A DNA stretch of 64,000 nucleotides from Saccharomonospora xinjiangensis XJ-54. GTDB taxonomy: Bacteria; Actinomycetota; Actinomycetes; Mycobacteriales; Pseudonocardiaceae. Below, piece by piece: positions 25,187 through 33,944 of the stretch. Below the pieces are notes generated by a model. That model was not told the origin of the DNA. It made no database searches and saw nothing but the letters and a program-made list of their open reading frames with translations. The stretch covers positions 4,255,482 to 4,319,481 of the forward strand of contig NZ_JH636049.1 in assembly GCF_000258175.1 (NCBI RefSeq), in the 5' to 3' direction. The first letter of the stretch is position 1; each line of letters opens with the position of its first letter. Position numbers and translations under genes: made by a program.

Positions 25187-27451
25187 ATGCAGCACGCACG
25201 GATCCGGCTCGTCGGAGCTCGCCAGCACAATCTGAAGAACCTCGACCTGACGATTCCCCGGAGAGCGATCACGGCGTTCACCGGTGTGTCCGGCTCCGGC
25301 AAGACCTCGCTGGTGTTCGACACGATCGCCGCGGAGGCGCAGCGCCAGTTGAACGAGACCTTTCCCGCCTTCGTGAGACACCGCCTGCCGAGTTACGGAA
25401 GGCCCGAGGTCGATCTGGTGGAGAACCTCTCTCCCGTCGTGGTCGTCGATCAGCGCCGGTTGGGCGGCAACGTCCGCTCCACCGTGGGCACGATCACCGA
25501 CAGTTACACGCTGTTGCGCCTGCTCTTCTCCCGCGCAGGCGAGCCGAGGGTCGGGGAATCGACGTTGTTCTCGTTCAACGAACCGGCGGGGATGTGCCCT
25601 CGGTGCAGTGGCCTCGGCCGGGTCGTCACCGCTGACACCAGCCGGTTCGTCGATCTCGACCGCTCGCTGGAGGGCGGAGCGATCCAGCTTCCGGGGTTCG
25701 GCGCGGGGCGTGGGCGGGAGAAGTACTGGTACCGGCAGTACGCCGACAGCGGCCTCTTCCCGCTCAGCACACCGCTGCGCGAATGGTCGCCTGACCAGCT
25801 GGAGGCATTGCTCCACGGCGGTGAGGCCGCTGACCGGCTCGGCAAGCCGGTGCCGAAGGACTACGAAAGTCTCGTCGAGCACTTCACCCGCATCTACCTG
25901 CACGCCGAAGGTGAGGTCTCCGCGCGCAAACAGGCCGCGGTGGAGGCGTTCACGCGGTCGGCGGTCTGCCCGGAGTGCCACGGTGAACGCCTGAACGAGG
26001 TGGCGCGGTCCGTCAGGGTCGCCGGACGGACCATCAGCGAGTACACGGCGATGGAGATCGGCGATCTCGTGGACGTGGTCCGCGCCATCGCGGGCCCGGC
26101 GACCGCACCGGTGGTGGAGAGCCTCGTCGAACGGCTGGAGGCGCTGACCGGGATCGGGCTCGGCTACCTCAACCTCGCCAGGCCGACCGGCACGCTTTCC
26201 GGCGGCGAGTCGCAGCGGATCAAGATGGTTCGCCACCTCACCAGCAGCCTGACCGAGATGCTCTACGTCTTCGACGAGCCTTCGGTGGGTCTGCATGCCC
26301 GTGACCTTGACCAGCTCACGCAGTTCTTGCGGCGTCTGCGGGACAAGGGCAACACGGTTCTCGTCGTGGAGCACGACCTCGACGTGGTGGCGATCGCGGA
26401 CCACGTGGTCGATCTCGGCCCCGGAGCGGGCGCCGCCGGTGGCGAGGTCGTCTACGAAGGACCGGTGCCGGGCCTCGGACGTGCCTGCACTCCCACAGGA
26501 CGCGCGTTCGGGCGAAGGCCGGCCCTCCGGACCGCATCGCGGCGACCGACCGGCAGTGTGCCGGTTCGGGGTGCCACGCGGCACAACCTGCGTGGCGTGG
26601 ACGTGGACGTGCCCACCGGAGTGCTCACGGCCGTCACCGGTGTGGCGGGGTCCGGGAAGAGCAGCCTCATCGGTGTGCTGCTCGAACAGCATCCAGGATG
26701 CGTGGTGGTTGACCAGAGCGCGGTGTCGGCGAACCGGCGGTCGAGCCTGGTCACCTATTGCGGCCTGGCAGGCGCGCTCCGGGGGATGTTCGCCGAAGCC
26801 CACGGGGTCAGCTCCTCCCTGTTCAGTCCGAACTCGGCGGGCGCGTGTGGTGAATGCAGGGGGCTCGGGGTGGTGTTCACCGATCTCGCCTTCCTCGAGG
26901 GGGTTACCTCCGTGTGCGGGACCTGCCGGGGACGGCGGTTCACCGAGGAGGTCCTGAAGTACACAGTGGACGGAATGTCGATCGCCGATGTGCTCGACCT
27001 CACCGTGGACAGGGCCCGGCTTCTACTCGATCTGGAGCCGCTGAAGCCGACGCTGGCCGCCCTCGCGGACGTGGGCCTCGGATACCTCGCTCTCGGGCAA
27101 CCCCTCAGCACGCTCTCCGGCGGCGAGTGCCAGCGGTTGAAACTCGCGGCGGAGTTGCGTCGCGACGGGCTGCCCGGTCTCTACGTGCTGGACGAGCCGA
27201 CGACTGGCCTTCATCCCAGCGATGTCGGGCGGCTACTGGCGATCTTCGACCGGCTGGTCGATGCCGGGAACACGGTGGTCGTCGTGGAGCACAACCTCGA
27301 ACTCGTCGCGCACGCCGACTGGGTGATCGACCTCGGGCCGGGAGCGGGGCACCACGGCGGGCGGGTGTTGTTCGCCGGAACGCCCGCCCAGCTTTGTGAC
27401 GACCCGAGGTCGGTGACGGCCGAGTACCTCCGCCGCGCCCTGCGCCGCTGA
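25187..27451 (+). CDS. UvrA-like ABC ATPase, class III (DrrC-like drug resistance type)
   Basis: A 754-aa soluble tandem ABC ATPase. Walker [10 protein letters not shown] near the start and GVAGSGKSS in the second half; signatures [12 protein letters not shown] and [12 protein letters not shown]; Walker [11 protein letters not shown] and [10 protein letters not shown]; zinc-type knuckles CPRCSGLG with CPECHGE, and CGECRGLG with CGTCRGRR. True UvrA is about 950 aa; this lacks the UvrB-binding and insertion segments and matches the length of DrrC, the UvrA-like daunorubicin resistance protein. It therefore probably recognises drug-modified DNA without UvrBC. ATG 25187 is short of the promoter, with almost no leader. 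A hairpin 63 bp downstream may end transcription. Confidence 0.9.
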   Translation: MQHARIRLVGARQHNLKNLDLTIPRRAITAFTGVSGSGKTSLVFDTIAAEAQRQLNETFPAFVRHRLPSYGRPEVDLVENLSPVVVVDQRRLGGNVRSTVGTITDSYTLLRLLFSRAGEPRVGESTLFSFNEPAGMCPRCSGLGRVVTADTSRFVDLDRSLEGGAIQLPGFGAGRGREKYWYRQYADSGLFPLSTPLREWSPDQLEALLHGGEAADRLGKPVPKDYESLVEHFTRIYLHAEGEVSARKQAAVEAFTRSAVCPECHGERLNEVARSVRVAGRTISEYTAMEIGDLVDVVRAIAGPATAPVVESLVERLEALTGIGLGYLNLARPTGTLSGGESQRIKMVRHLTSSLTEMLYVFDEPSVGLHARDLDQLTQFLRRLRDKGNTVLVVEHDLDVVAIADHVVDLGPGAGAAGGEVVYEGPVPGLGRACTPTGRAFGRRPALRTASRRPTGSVPVRGATRHNLRGVDVDVPTGVLTAVTGVAGSGKSSLIGVLLEQHPGCVVVDQSAVSANRRSSLVTYCGLAGALRGMFAEAHGVSSSLFSPNSAGACGECRGLGVVFTDLAFLEGVTSVCGTCRGRRFTEEVLKYTVDGMSIADVLDLTVDRARLLLDLEPLKPTLAALADVGLGYLALGQPLSTLSGGECQRLKLAAELRRDGLPGLYVLDEPTTGLHPSDVGRLLAIFDRLVDAGNTVVVVEHNLELVAHADWVIDLGPGAGHHGGRVLFAGTPAQLCDDPRSVTAEYLRRALRR

Positions 27452-27513
27452 CCGCTGGCGGGAACGGCCGCCGCCGTGGGGTGGTCCGGCACCTGCCCTG
27501 CCCCGGAACGAAC

Positions 27514-27551
27514 CTTCCGGGACGGCTGCGGCCCCCGAGCCGTCCCGGAAG
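27514..27551. terminator. Strong hairpin, probable terminator after the UvrA-like gene
   Basis: Perfect 14-bp arms CTTCCGGGACGGCT (27514-27527) and AGCCGTCCCGGAAG (27538-27551) with a 10-base loop. No T-run follows, as is common for actinomycete terminators. Confidence 0.65.
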
Positions 27552-27578
27552 CTGGGACAGCGCCGGGTTCTCGCCGTG

Positions 27579-27599
27579 GTGGCGTGAGACGCACGCCAC
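27579..27599. promoter_or_regulatory. Inverted repeat upstream of siroheme synthase
   Basis: GTGGCGTG (27579-27586) and CACGCCAC (27592-27599), spacer 5, ending 41 bp before the cysG start. It could be an operator or a leader hairpin. No binding protein can be named. Confidence 0.4.
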
Positions 27600-27640
27600 G
27601 GGACCGGTCGCCCGCCGTCGCTTTCGGCATCCTGAGCCGC

Positions 27641-28975
27641 ATGCCGGATCAGCCTCACTACCTCGCGGGCCTCGACCTGACGGGCCGGAAGGTCGTCGTC
27701 GTGGGCGGCGGAACCGTCGCGCAGCGGCGCCTTCCCCGGTTGCTGGCCGCGGGCGCGACGGTCGAGCTGATCGCCCCGCACACCACACCGTCCGTACAGG
27801 CGCTGGCCGACGCGCGCACGCTGGTGTGGCACGCCCGCCCTTACCAGGACGGCGACCTGGACGGCGCCTGGTACGCGCTCGCGTGCACCGACGACCCCGA
27901 GGTCAACGCCGCCGTGGTGGCCGAGGCCGAGCGTGCCAGGGTGTTCTGCGTGCGCTCCGACGCCGGGGCACGCGGCAGTGCCGTCACTCCGGCGACCGGC
28001 GAACACGACGGTCTGACCGTCGGTGTGCTCTCCGGTGGTGCGCCGAGACGGTCGGCGGCCGTGAGGGACGCGGTGCTCGACGCACTGCGCACGGGTGCGG
28101 TGGCCGACTCCGACGACGGCCGCCCTCCAATGGCGGGAGTCGCGCTCGTCGGCGGAGGACCGGGCGATCCCGACCTCATCACGGTGCGAGGACGGCGGTT
28201 GCTCGCGCGCGCCGACGTCGTCGTCACCGACCGCCTCGCTCCCCGCGAACTGCTGGACGAGTTGGGCGACCACGTTCAGGTCGTGGACGCCGCCAAGATC
28301 CCGTACGGGCGCGCGGCCGCGCAGGAGGCCGTGAACCGCGTACTCATCGAGCAGGCCAGGGCAGGCCGGTTCGTGGTGCGGCTCAAAGGTGGAGACCCCT
28401 ACGTCTTCGGCAGGGGCTTCGAGGAGGTGCTCGCGTGTGCCGAGGCGGGTGTTCCCGTCACAGTGGTCCCCGGGGTGACGAGCGCGTTCTCGGTGCCCGC
28501 CGTGGCAGGCGTCCCGGTGACCCATCGCGGGGTGGCGCACGAGGTCGTCGTCGTGTCCGCCCACCTGCCGCCGGGTCACGAGCAATCGCTCGTGGATTGG
28601 GAGGCTCTGGGCCGTATGCGGGGCACCGTCGTGGTGATGATGGGACTCGAACGGCTCGCGCTCGTCGCCGACACGCTTGTGGCGGCGGGCCGTCCGGCCG
28701 ACACCCCGGTGGCCGTGGTGCAGGAGGGCACGCTGCGCACACAGCGTGTGGTGCGCTCGACACTCGCCGGGGTGGCGCGGGCTGTGGCCGGGGCCGGGCT
28801 TCGGCCACCTGCCGTTGCCGTGATCGGTCCGGTCGCCGGACTGTCCGCATCGGAGACGGCATCGGAGACCGCCAGGGAGACGGCGAAGGACGCCACGACC
28901 GCCACGGCAATCGGCACCGCGTCGCGAGCTGGCGTGGACAACCGCCGTGGGAGACCACGACATCCCACACGCTGA
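27641..28975 (+). CDS. cysG: Siroheme synthase: uroporphyrinogen-III methyltransferase fused to precorrin-2 dehydrogenase
   Basis: A 444-aa fusion. Residues 1-150 form a Rossmann precorrin-2 dehydrogenase ([23 protein letters not shown], Met8p-like). Residues about 160-400 form the SAM-dependent uroporphyrinogen-III C-methyltransferase, with [35 protein letters not shown] and [23 protein letters not shown]. Together they make precorrin-2 and sirohydrochlorin for siroheme, used by sulfite and nitrite reductases. A clear iron chelatase part is not obvious. The C-terminus carries a SETA-rich low-complexity tail from 12-bp repeats. The start is set where the Rossmann fold begins; the ribosome-binding site is weak. 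Confidence 0.9.
   Translation: MPDQPHYLAGLDLTGRKVVVVGGGTVAQRRLPRLLAAGATVELIAPHTTPSVQALADARTLVWHARPYQDGDLDGAWYALACTDDPEVNAAVVAEAERARVFCVRSDAGARGSAVTPATGEHDGLTVGVLSGGAPRRSAAVRDAVLDALRTGAVADSDDGRPPMAGVALVGGGPGDPDLITVRGRRLLARADVVVTDRLAPRELLDELGDHVQVVDAAKIPYGRAAAQEAVNRVLIEQARAGRFVVRLKGGDPYVFGRGFEEVLACAEAGVPVTVVPGVTSAFSVPAVAGVPVTHRGVAHEVVVVSAHLPPGHEQSLVDWEALGRMRGTVVVMMGLERLALVADTLVAAGRPADTPVAVVQEGTLRTQRVVRSTLAGVARAVAGAGLRPPAVAVIGPVAGLSASETASETARETAKDATTATAIGTASRAGVDNRRGRPRHPTR
28847..28894 (+). repeat. Four 12-bp repeats in the cysG tail
   Basis: Units at 28847, 28859, 28871 and 28883, related to GCATCGGAGACG, keep frame and encode SETA-like tetrapeptides after the methyltransferase domain. Confidence 0.7.
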
Positions 28976-29054
28976 AACATCCGTGCATCGCACGGCGCGA
29001 TGTCGCTCTCACTCTCCGCCATACCACTGCGCGGGGGCCGGACGGTGGGCGAGT

Positions 29055-29923
29055 ATGTCAGCCATGAGTGGCAGCGAAACGACTGATCAGGCACCCGGCG
29101 AGTACGTCTCCCTTCGCGTCGAGCGCACGGGACACGTCGCCGAGGTGACCCTGCTTGGGCCGGCCAAGGGCAACGCGATGGGCCCGGACTTCTGGCGCGA
29201 ACTTCCCGTCGCCTTCGCCGAGTTGGACGCCGACCCCGAGGTGCGGGCCGTCGTGCTGACCGGCAGCGGCAGGAACTTCTCCTACGGCCTCGATCTCGCC
29301 GCGATGCTGCCGTCGTGGAGCGAGTACCTCGGAGGAGGGGACGGCGCGGGACTCGCCCGCCCTCGCCGCGAGTTCCTCGACGAGATCCGCAGGATGCAGG
29401 ACTCCATCACGGCCGTGGCCCGCATCCGGAAACCGGTCATCGCCGCCGTCTCCGGCTGGTGCATCGGCGGAGGAGTGGACCTCATCTCCGCCGCGGACGT
29501 GCGCCTCGCCAGTGCCGACGCGACCTTCAGCGTCCGCGAGGTCAAGGTCGCCATCGTCGCCGACATGGGCAGCCTCCAGCGGCTCGCCTCGATCATCGGG
29601 AGGGCCACCTGCGGGAACTCGCGTTCACCGGAAAGGACATCGACGCCGCGAGGGCCGAGAAGATCGGTCTGGTCAACGACGTCTACGCCGACAGGGACGC
29701 CACGCTCGACGCGGCGCGCGGTATGGCGGCCGAGATCGCGGCGAATCCGCCACTGGTGGTGCAGGGGGTCAAGGACGTACTCTCCGTCAACACCGAACAG
29801 CGGATCGAAGCCGGGCTGCGATACGTGGCGACGTGGAACGCCGCGTTCCTGCCCAGCCAGGACCTGAACGAGGCAGTGCAGGCGTTCCTGCAACGCAGGC
29901 AGCCCGAGTTCAAGGGCGAGTGA
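29055..29923 (+). pseudogene. Enoyl-CoA hydratase/isomerase, broken by a one-base frameshift
   Basis: Crotonase-family gene of about 290 codons split over two frames. The first part (from ATG 29055 or 29064) has GNAMGPDFWRELPVAF, LTGSGRNFSYGLDL and KPVIAAVSGWCIGGGVDLISAADVRLAS (oxyanion hole and CoA site), and runs to RLASIIG. At about 29598-29601 the frame is lost. The rest (HLRELAFTGKDIDAARAEKIGLVNDV to the C-terminal helices) continues in the +2 frame to 29923. One extra base, giving GGCGAG in place of GGGAG, restores a normal protein. This is either a true pseudogene or a sequencing error in a G-rich run. It is followed by an acyl-CoA synthetase, a usual partner. Confidence 0.82.
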
Positions 29924-29937
29924 GGGAGGCGCACGAA

Positions 29938-31695
29938 GTGGGCAACGACGGCAGCGGCGCCGGCGACGGTACGAAGGCCACTGAGGACGCAGAGAGCACT
30001 CAGGTGTACCGGACGTTCCGGCGGGCACGGGATCTGCTGCTGACCCATCGCGAGGATTACGCAGCGGCGCGCGAGGAGTTCGCCTGGCCGGAGTTCGCCG
30101 AGTTCAACTGGGCGCTCGACTGGTTCGACCGCATCGCGGCCGAGGAGCGCAACGCCGGACGTCCGGCGCTGTGGATCGTGGAGGAGGACGGGGCGGACAA
30201 CCGCTGGACCTTCTCCGAGCTTTCGGCCCGCTCGAACCAGGTGGCCAACTGGCTGCGCGGGCTCGGCGTGCGGCGCGGTGACCGGCTGATTCTCATGCTC
30301 GGCAACCAGGTCGAGCTGTGGGAGACGATCCTGGCCTGTATGAAGCTGGGCGCGGTGATCATCCCGGCTTCGACGTTGCTGGCCCCTGCCGATCTGCGCG
30401 ACCGCGTCGAACGTGGCGCCGCGCGGCACGTCGTGGTCCGCGACGCCGACACCGCCACGTTCGCCGACGTGGCGGGCGATTACACCCGGATCGCCGTGGG
30501 TGAGCGCGTACCGGGATGGGAGTCGTTCGCCGACGCTCGCACCGCCGAGGCGACGTTCTCGCCCGACGGCGTCACGCGCGCCGACGACGAGTTGCTGTTG
30601 TACTTCACCTCGGGCACGACGGCGAAACCGAAGCTCGTCAGGCACACCCACATCTCGTATCCCGTCGGCCATCTGTCCACCATGTACTGGATCGGCCTCG
30701 AACCCGGCGACGTGCACCTCAATATCTCGTCGCCAGGCTGGGCCAAACACGCGTGGAGCAACGTCTTCGCCCCATGGAACGCCGAGGCCACGGTGTTTCT
30801 GTACAACTACGGGCGCTTCGACGCGGCGGGGCTCATGGAGCAGATGGACCGGTGCGGCATCACGAGTTTCTGCGCACCGCCCACCGTGTGGCGCATGCTC
30901 ATCCAGGCCGACCTGACCGCACTGAGGAACCCGCCTCGCAAGGTGGTCGGCGCGGGCGAGCCACTGAACCCCGAGGTCATCGACCAGGTCGAACGGGCGT
31001 GGGGCGTGACGATCCGCGACGGGTTCGGGCAGACCGAGACGAGTGTGCAGATCGCCAACACACCCGGTCAGCCGGTCAAACCGGGGTCGATGGGCCGCGC
31101 CGTACCCGGTTTCACGGTCGCGCTCGTCGATCCGGTGACGGGGCAACCGGCGAGTGAAGGCGAGATCTGCCTCGATCTGAGGTCGCGGCCGGTGGGCCTG
31201 ATGACCGGATACGCGGGCGACGACGAACGCACCGAGGCGGCGTTCGCGGACGGCTATTACCACACCGGTGATGTCGGAACGATCGACGACGACGGCTACA
31301 TCACCTATGTGGGAAGGACCGACGACGTGTTCAAGGCGTCGGACTACCGCATCTCGCCGTTCGAACTGGAGAGTGTCCTGCTCGAACACGACGCGGTGGC
31401 CGAGGCAGCCGTCGTTCCCGCGCCCGACGAGATCAGGCTCTCCGTGCCGAAGGCCTACGTGGTCCTGGCCGACGGGTACCAACCGGACGCGGCCACCGCG
31501 GAGAGCATCCTCGCGTTCGCCAGGAAGAATCTCGCGCCGTACAAGCGAATCCGGCGCATCGAGTTCGCCGACCTGCCGAAGACGATCTCCGGCAAGATTC
31601 GCAGGGTCGAGCTGCGGGGCAGGGAGAACACCAAGGGTGACTCGCGCGCCACCACCGAGTTTCGCGAGGAGGACTTCCCTTCCCTCAGGGGCTGA
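29938..31695 (+). CDS. Acyl-CoA synthetase (AMP-forming, medium-chain type)
   Basis: A 585-aa ANL-superfamily ligase that activates a carboxylic acid to its CoA thioester through an acyl-adenylate. Motifs: YFTSGTTAKPKLVRHTH (A3 phosphate loop), DGFGQTETS (A5), YYHTGDVGTIDDDGYITYVGRTDD (A7-A8) and LPKTISGKIRR with the A10 lysine. GTG 29938 lies eight bases after GAGGGAGG; the longer reading from 29920 is less likely. It starts 14 bp after the frameshifted enoyl-CoA hydratase, so the two look like one fatty-acid or aromatic-acid degradation unit. A large inverted repeat follows at 31789-31830. Confidence 0.92.
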   Translation: MGNDGSGAGDGTKATEDAESTQVYRTFRRARDLLLTHREDYAAAREEFAWPEFAEFNWALDWFDRIAAEERNAGRPALWIVEEDGADNRWTFSELSARSNQVANWLRGLGVRRGDRLILMLGNQVELWETILACMKLGAVIIPASTLLAPADLRDRVERGAARHVVVRDADTATFADVAGDYTRIAVGERVPGWESFADARTAEATFSPDGVTRADDELLLYFTSGTTAKPKLVRHTHISYPVGHLSTMYWIGLEPGDVHLNISSPGWAKHAWSNVFAPWNAEATVFLYNYGRFDAAGLMEQMDRCGITSFCAPPTVWRMLIQADLTALRNPPRKVVGAGEPLNPEVIDQVERAWGVTIRDGFGQTETSVQIANTPGQPVKPGSMGRAVPGFTVALVDPVTGQPASEGEICLDLRSRPVGLMTGYAGDDERTEAAFADGYYHTGDVGTIDDDGYITYVGRTDDVFKASDYRISPFELESVLLEHDAVAEAAVVPAPDEIRLSVPKAYVVLADGYQPDAATAESILAFARKNLAPYKRIRRIEFADLPKTISGKIRRVELRGRENTKGDSRATTEFREEDFPSLRG

Positions 31696-31788
31696 ACGGC
31701 GGCTCGACCGCGGTGGAACACCACCCGATGCGGTGACACGAAGATCGAACGAATCGCTAACGATCCGGCTCACCGTGCCGATGGAATC

Positions 31789-31830
31789 TGTGAGCGACAT
31801 CTCGCGGAGAAGTGTGAGATGTCGCTCACA
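31789..31830. repeat. Perfect 15-bp inverted repeat, possible double operator or terminator
   Basis: TGTGAGCGACATCTC (31789-31803) and GAGATGTCGCTCACA (31816-31830), 12-base loop. The right copy itself reads TGTGAG-N6-CTCACA, a palindrome, and the left copy is nearly so. It could therefore be two opposed binding sites for one regulator as well as a hairpin. It lies 93 bp after the acyl-CoA synthetase and just before a small gene. Confidence 0.7.
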
Positions 31831-31878
31831 GGTTATGTCCCAAGGGTGATGATCCACCGCGAGCGAACGCAGGGTGCG

Positions 31879-32220
31879 ATGAGTACCGATCACGACAGCG
31901 GAGTCGTCGGAGCCGAGGTTCCGTCCTCCGACCCGTTCACCGGCACGACAGCCGTTGCGGCGGCCGACGCGGCAGCGGAGCCGTTTCCGCCCACCTCGGC
32001 ACCGTCGGCTCTCCGGGCGCCACAGCCACCGTCACAGCCACCGGAGGCGCAGCCGCCCACCACACCATGCACCGTTGTCTGGAGCCGTGGCAGGCCCTAC
32101 GTGCTGGAGAGCGGGGCAGGAAGGCCGAGGTGGATGGGCGTCGATCATCACGGCCGCCCTCAGGCGCTCACCGGCGAGGAGTTGCGCAGGCGGGGCTGGA
32201 GCTATCGACGCTCCTCCTGA
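31879..32220 (+). CDS. Small hypothetical protein
   Basis: A 113-aa soluble protein in two parts: a Pro/Ala-rich disordered N-terminal half and a compact C-terminal part with VVWSRGRPYVLESGAGRPRWMGVDHHGRPQALTGEELRRRGWS. The strong bias to aromatic and basic residues at the end suggests a small conserved domain, but no function can be assigned. ATG 31879 is preceded by GCAGGG; an in-frame ATG at 31849 with AAGGG before it is an alternative. It lies between the inverted repeat and the phosphatidyltransferase gene. Confidence 0.6.
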   Translation: MSTDHDSGVVGAEVPSSDPFTGTTAVAAADAAAEPFPPTSAPSALRAPQPPSQPPEAQPPTTPCTVVWSRGRPYVLESGAGRPRWMGVDHHGRPQALTGEELRRRGWSYRRSS

Positions 32221-32254
32221 TCGCCGCCGGTCCTCGCCCCGATACGGTGAGCGG

Positions 32255-32917
32255 GTGACGAAAGCTCGACCTGTCGGCGCCGACGGTGATCTGTCACTGG
32301 CGCGGCAGCTCATGACGGTGCCGAACCTCCTCTCGATCTTACGGCTCGCAGGCGTTCCGGTATTCCTGTGGCTCCTGCTGGGCCCGGAAGAGGACGGCTG
32401 GGCGCTCGCGCTCCTGGTCGCCAGCGGTGTCACCGACTGGCTGGACGGCAAGCTCGCGCGGCTGCTCGACCAGACGACGAAGCTCGGGCAGTTGCTCGAC
32501 CCGGCGGCCGACCGCCTCTACATCGCTGCGGCCCTGCTGGCGTTCCTGCTGCGGGGCATCGTGCCCTGGTGGGTGGTGGCCGTGCTCGTCGGCAGGGAGA
32601 TCATGGTCGGCCTGGCGCTGGTCGTGCTGCGCAGGCACGGTTTCGCGCCGCCCGAGGTCACCTACGTGGGCAAGGCGGCGACGTTCACCCTCATGTACGC
32701 CCTGCCGTTGATGCTGCTCACGCACGATCCCTCGACCACGTTCACCGACGTGGTCCAGCCGTTCGCCTACGCGTTCACGGCGTGGGGCGCGGTGCTGTAC
32801 GTGTGGTCGGGCGTGCTGTACGTGTGGCAGATCGCCAGGGCGGTGTCCTCGGGGTCCTCCGACGCCTCAGGGGCCTCGGGATCCTCCGGGGCACCGAGTT
32901 CCTCGCAGGAGACGTGA
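32255..32917 (+). CDS. CDP-alcohol phosphatidyltransferase (PgsA2-like)
   Basis: A 220-aa integral membrane enzyme that transfers a phosphatidyl group from CDP-diacylglycerol to an alcohol. The family motif D-x2-DG-x2-AR-x8-G-x3-D-x3-D is complete in DWLDGKLARLLDQTTKLGQLLDPAADR. About six helices follow the family pattern. The C-terminus is a Ser/Gly-rich tail. In mycobacteria the gene in this place (Rv1822, pgsA2) is two to three genes upstream of gcvH; here it is directly upstream. Glycerol phosphate is the likely acceptor, but cardiolipin synthase activity is possible. The start is GTG 32255. Confidence 0.88.
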   Translation: MTKARPVGADGDLSLARQLMTVPNLLSILRLAGVPVFLWLLLGPEEDGWALALLVASGVTDWLDGKLARLLDQTTKLGQLLDPAADRLYIAAALLAFLLRGIVPWWVVAVLVGREIMVGLALVVLRRHGFAPPEVTYVGKAATFTLMYALPLMLLTHDPSTTFTDVVQPFAYAFTAWGAVLYVWSGVLYVWQIARAVSSGSSDASGASGSSGAPSSSQET

Positions 32918-33000
32918 CAGCAGGCCACGGACCTCGCTCCGGCGTTGTGCCGAAGGGCGCTCCGGGTGGATCATGGTGTTGAGTGGGAAGGGAGACTCCT

Positions 33001-33384
33001 GTGTCTACTCCTGAGGAGCTGCGCTACACCGCTGAACACGAGTGGGTCGCGCTCGCCGACGACGGCAGGGCCCGCATCGGCATCACGGACTACGCGCAGA
33101 ACCAGCTCGGCGACGTGGTCTTCGTCGAGCTGCCTGACGTGGGCGCCCACCTGGACGCAGATGAGCCGTTCGGCGAGATCGAGTCCACGAAGAGCGTTTC
33201 CGAGTTGTTCGCCCCGCTCGACGGCGAGGTCGTGGCCGTCAACGACGCCGTCACCGCGTCCCCGGAGACGGTCAACTCCGACCCGTACGGGGAGGGCTGG
33301 CTCGTCGAGGTGACCGTTGACGACCCCTCGGCCGTGGAGGCGCTCCTCACCGCCGAGGCATATCGGCGTGTGATCGACAACTGA
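33001..33384 (+). CDS. gcvH: Glycine cleavage system H protein
   Basis: A 127-aa lipoyl carrier of the glycine cleavage system. It shuttles the aminomethyl group between the P, T and L proteins. The lipoylated lysine lies in [30 protein letters not shown] at the start and YGEGWLVEV near the end are typical. GTG 33001 follows GGGAAGGGAG. The neighbours garA and ftsR match the mycobacterial order Rv1826-Rv1828. The other glycine cleavage genes are not in the window. Confidence 0.95.
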   Translation: MSTPEELRYTAEHEWVALADDGRARIGITDYAQNQLGDVVFVELPDVGAHLDADEPFGEIESTKSVSELFAPLDGEVVAVNDAVTASPETVNSDPYGEGWLVEVTVDDPSAVEALLTAEAYRRVIDN

Positions 33385-33479
33385 TCCGGGAGCCCCGGCA
33401 CTCCTGACGGCCCGGACACGGTACGTTGACTCCACACGTTGAACAGAACAACACTCCAGTTGCGTAAGGAGAGCTTGCG

Positions 33480-33944
33480 GTGAGCACGAACGACGGGCCC
33501 GGCGTTCCCCCGGAGCAGTCTCCGGAGCGGACCTCCGTTTTCCGAGCCGACTTCCTGTCGGAGCCAGAGGGCCACGAGGCGCCGGCGGTGGAGCCGCAGG
33601 CCGCCGGTGTCGATGCGCTGCCCGCAGGCTCCGCGCTGCTGGTGGTGAAGCGGGGCCCCAACGCGGGTTCCCGGTTCCTGCTCGACCGCGACACCACGAG
33701 CGCGGGACGGCACCCCGACAGCGACATCTTCCTCGACGACGTCACGGTGTCCCGCCGTCACGCCGAGTTCCGCCGCGAGGGCGGCGAGTTCGTGGTGATC
33801 GACGTGGGCAGCCTCAACGGCACGTACGTGAACCGTGAGCCGGTCGATCAGGCAGTGCTGTCCGGTGGCGACGAGGTACAGATCGGCAAGTTCCGCCTCG
33901 TCTTCCTGACCGGTCCGGGACACGGAGGTCAGGGGGCACGGTGA
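33480..33944 (+). CDS. garA: FHA-domain regulator of 2-oxoglutarate metabolism (GarA/OdhI)
   Basis: A 154-aa GarA/OdhI homologue. An N-terminal phospho-switch is followed by an FHA domain (residues about 55-145) with SAGRHPDSDIFLDDVTVSRRHAEF and DVGSLNGTYVNREP, the phosphothreonine pocket. In GarA the unphosphorylated form inhibits 2-oxoglutarate dehydrogenase and NAD-glutamate dehydrogenase and activates glutamate synthase. The switch is normally ETTSVFRADFL with two acceptor threonines; here it is ERTSVFRADFL (R17, T18), so the first threonine, the PknG target, is missing while the PknB target remains. GTG 33480 follows AAGGAGAG. Overlaps ftsR as GTGA. Confidence 0.94.
   Translation: MSTNDGPGVPPEQSPERTSVFRADFLSEPEGHEAPAVEPQAAGVDALPAGSALLVVKRGPNAGSRFLLDRDTTSAGRHPDSDIFLDDVTVSRRHAEFRREGGEFVVIDVGSLNGTYVNREPVDQAVLSGGDEVQIGKFRLVFLTGPGHGGQGAR

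Noticed and set aside
29055..29923. Programmed ribosomal frameshift in the crotonase gene
   Set aside because: No slippery heptamer, stimulatory structure or family precedent is visible; a simple one-base deletion explains the data.
31789..31830. CRP/GlxR binding site (TGTGA-N6-TCACA)
   Set aside because: The TGTGA and TCACA halves are separated by 8 bp rather than 6, so it does not match the CRP spacing.
32918..33000. Glycine riboswitch upstream of gcvH
   Set aside because: The region is only 83 bp and shows no conserved glycine aptamer segments or tandem structure.
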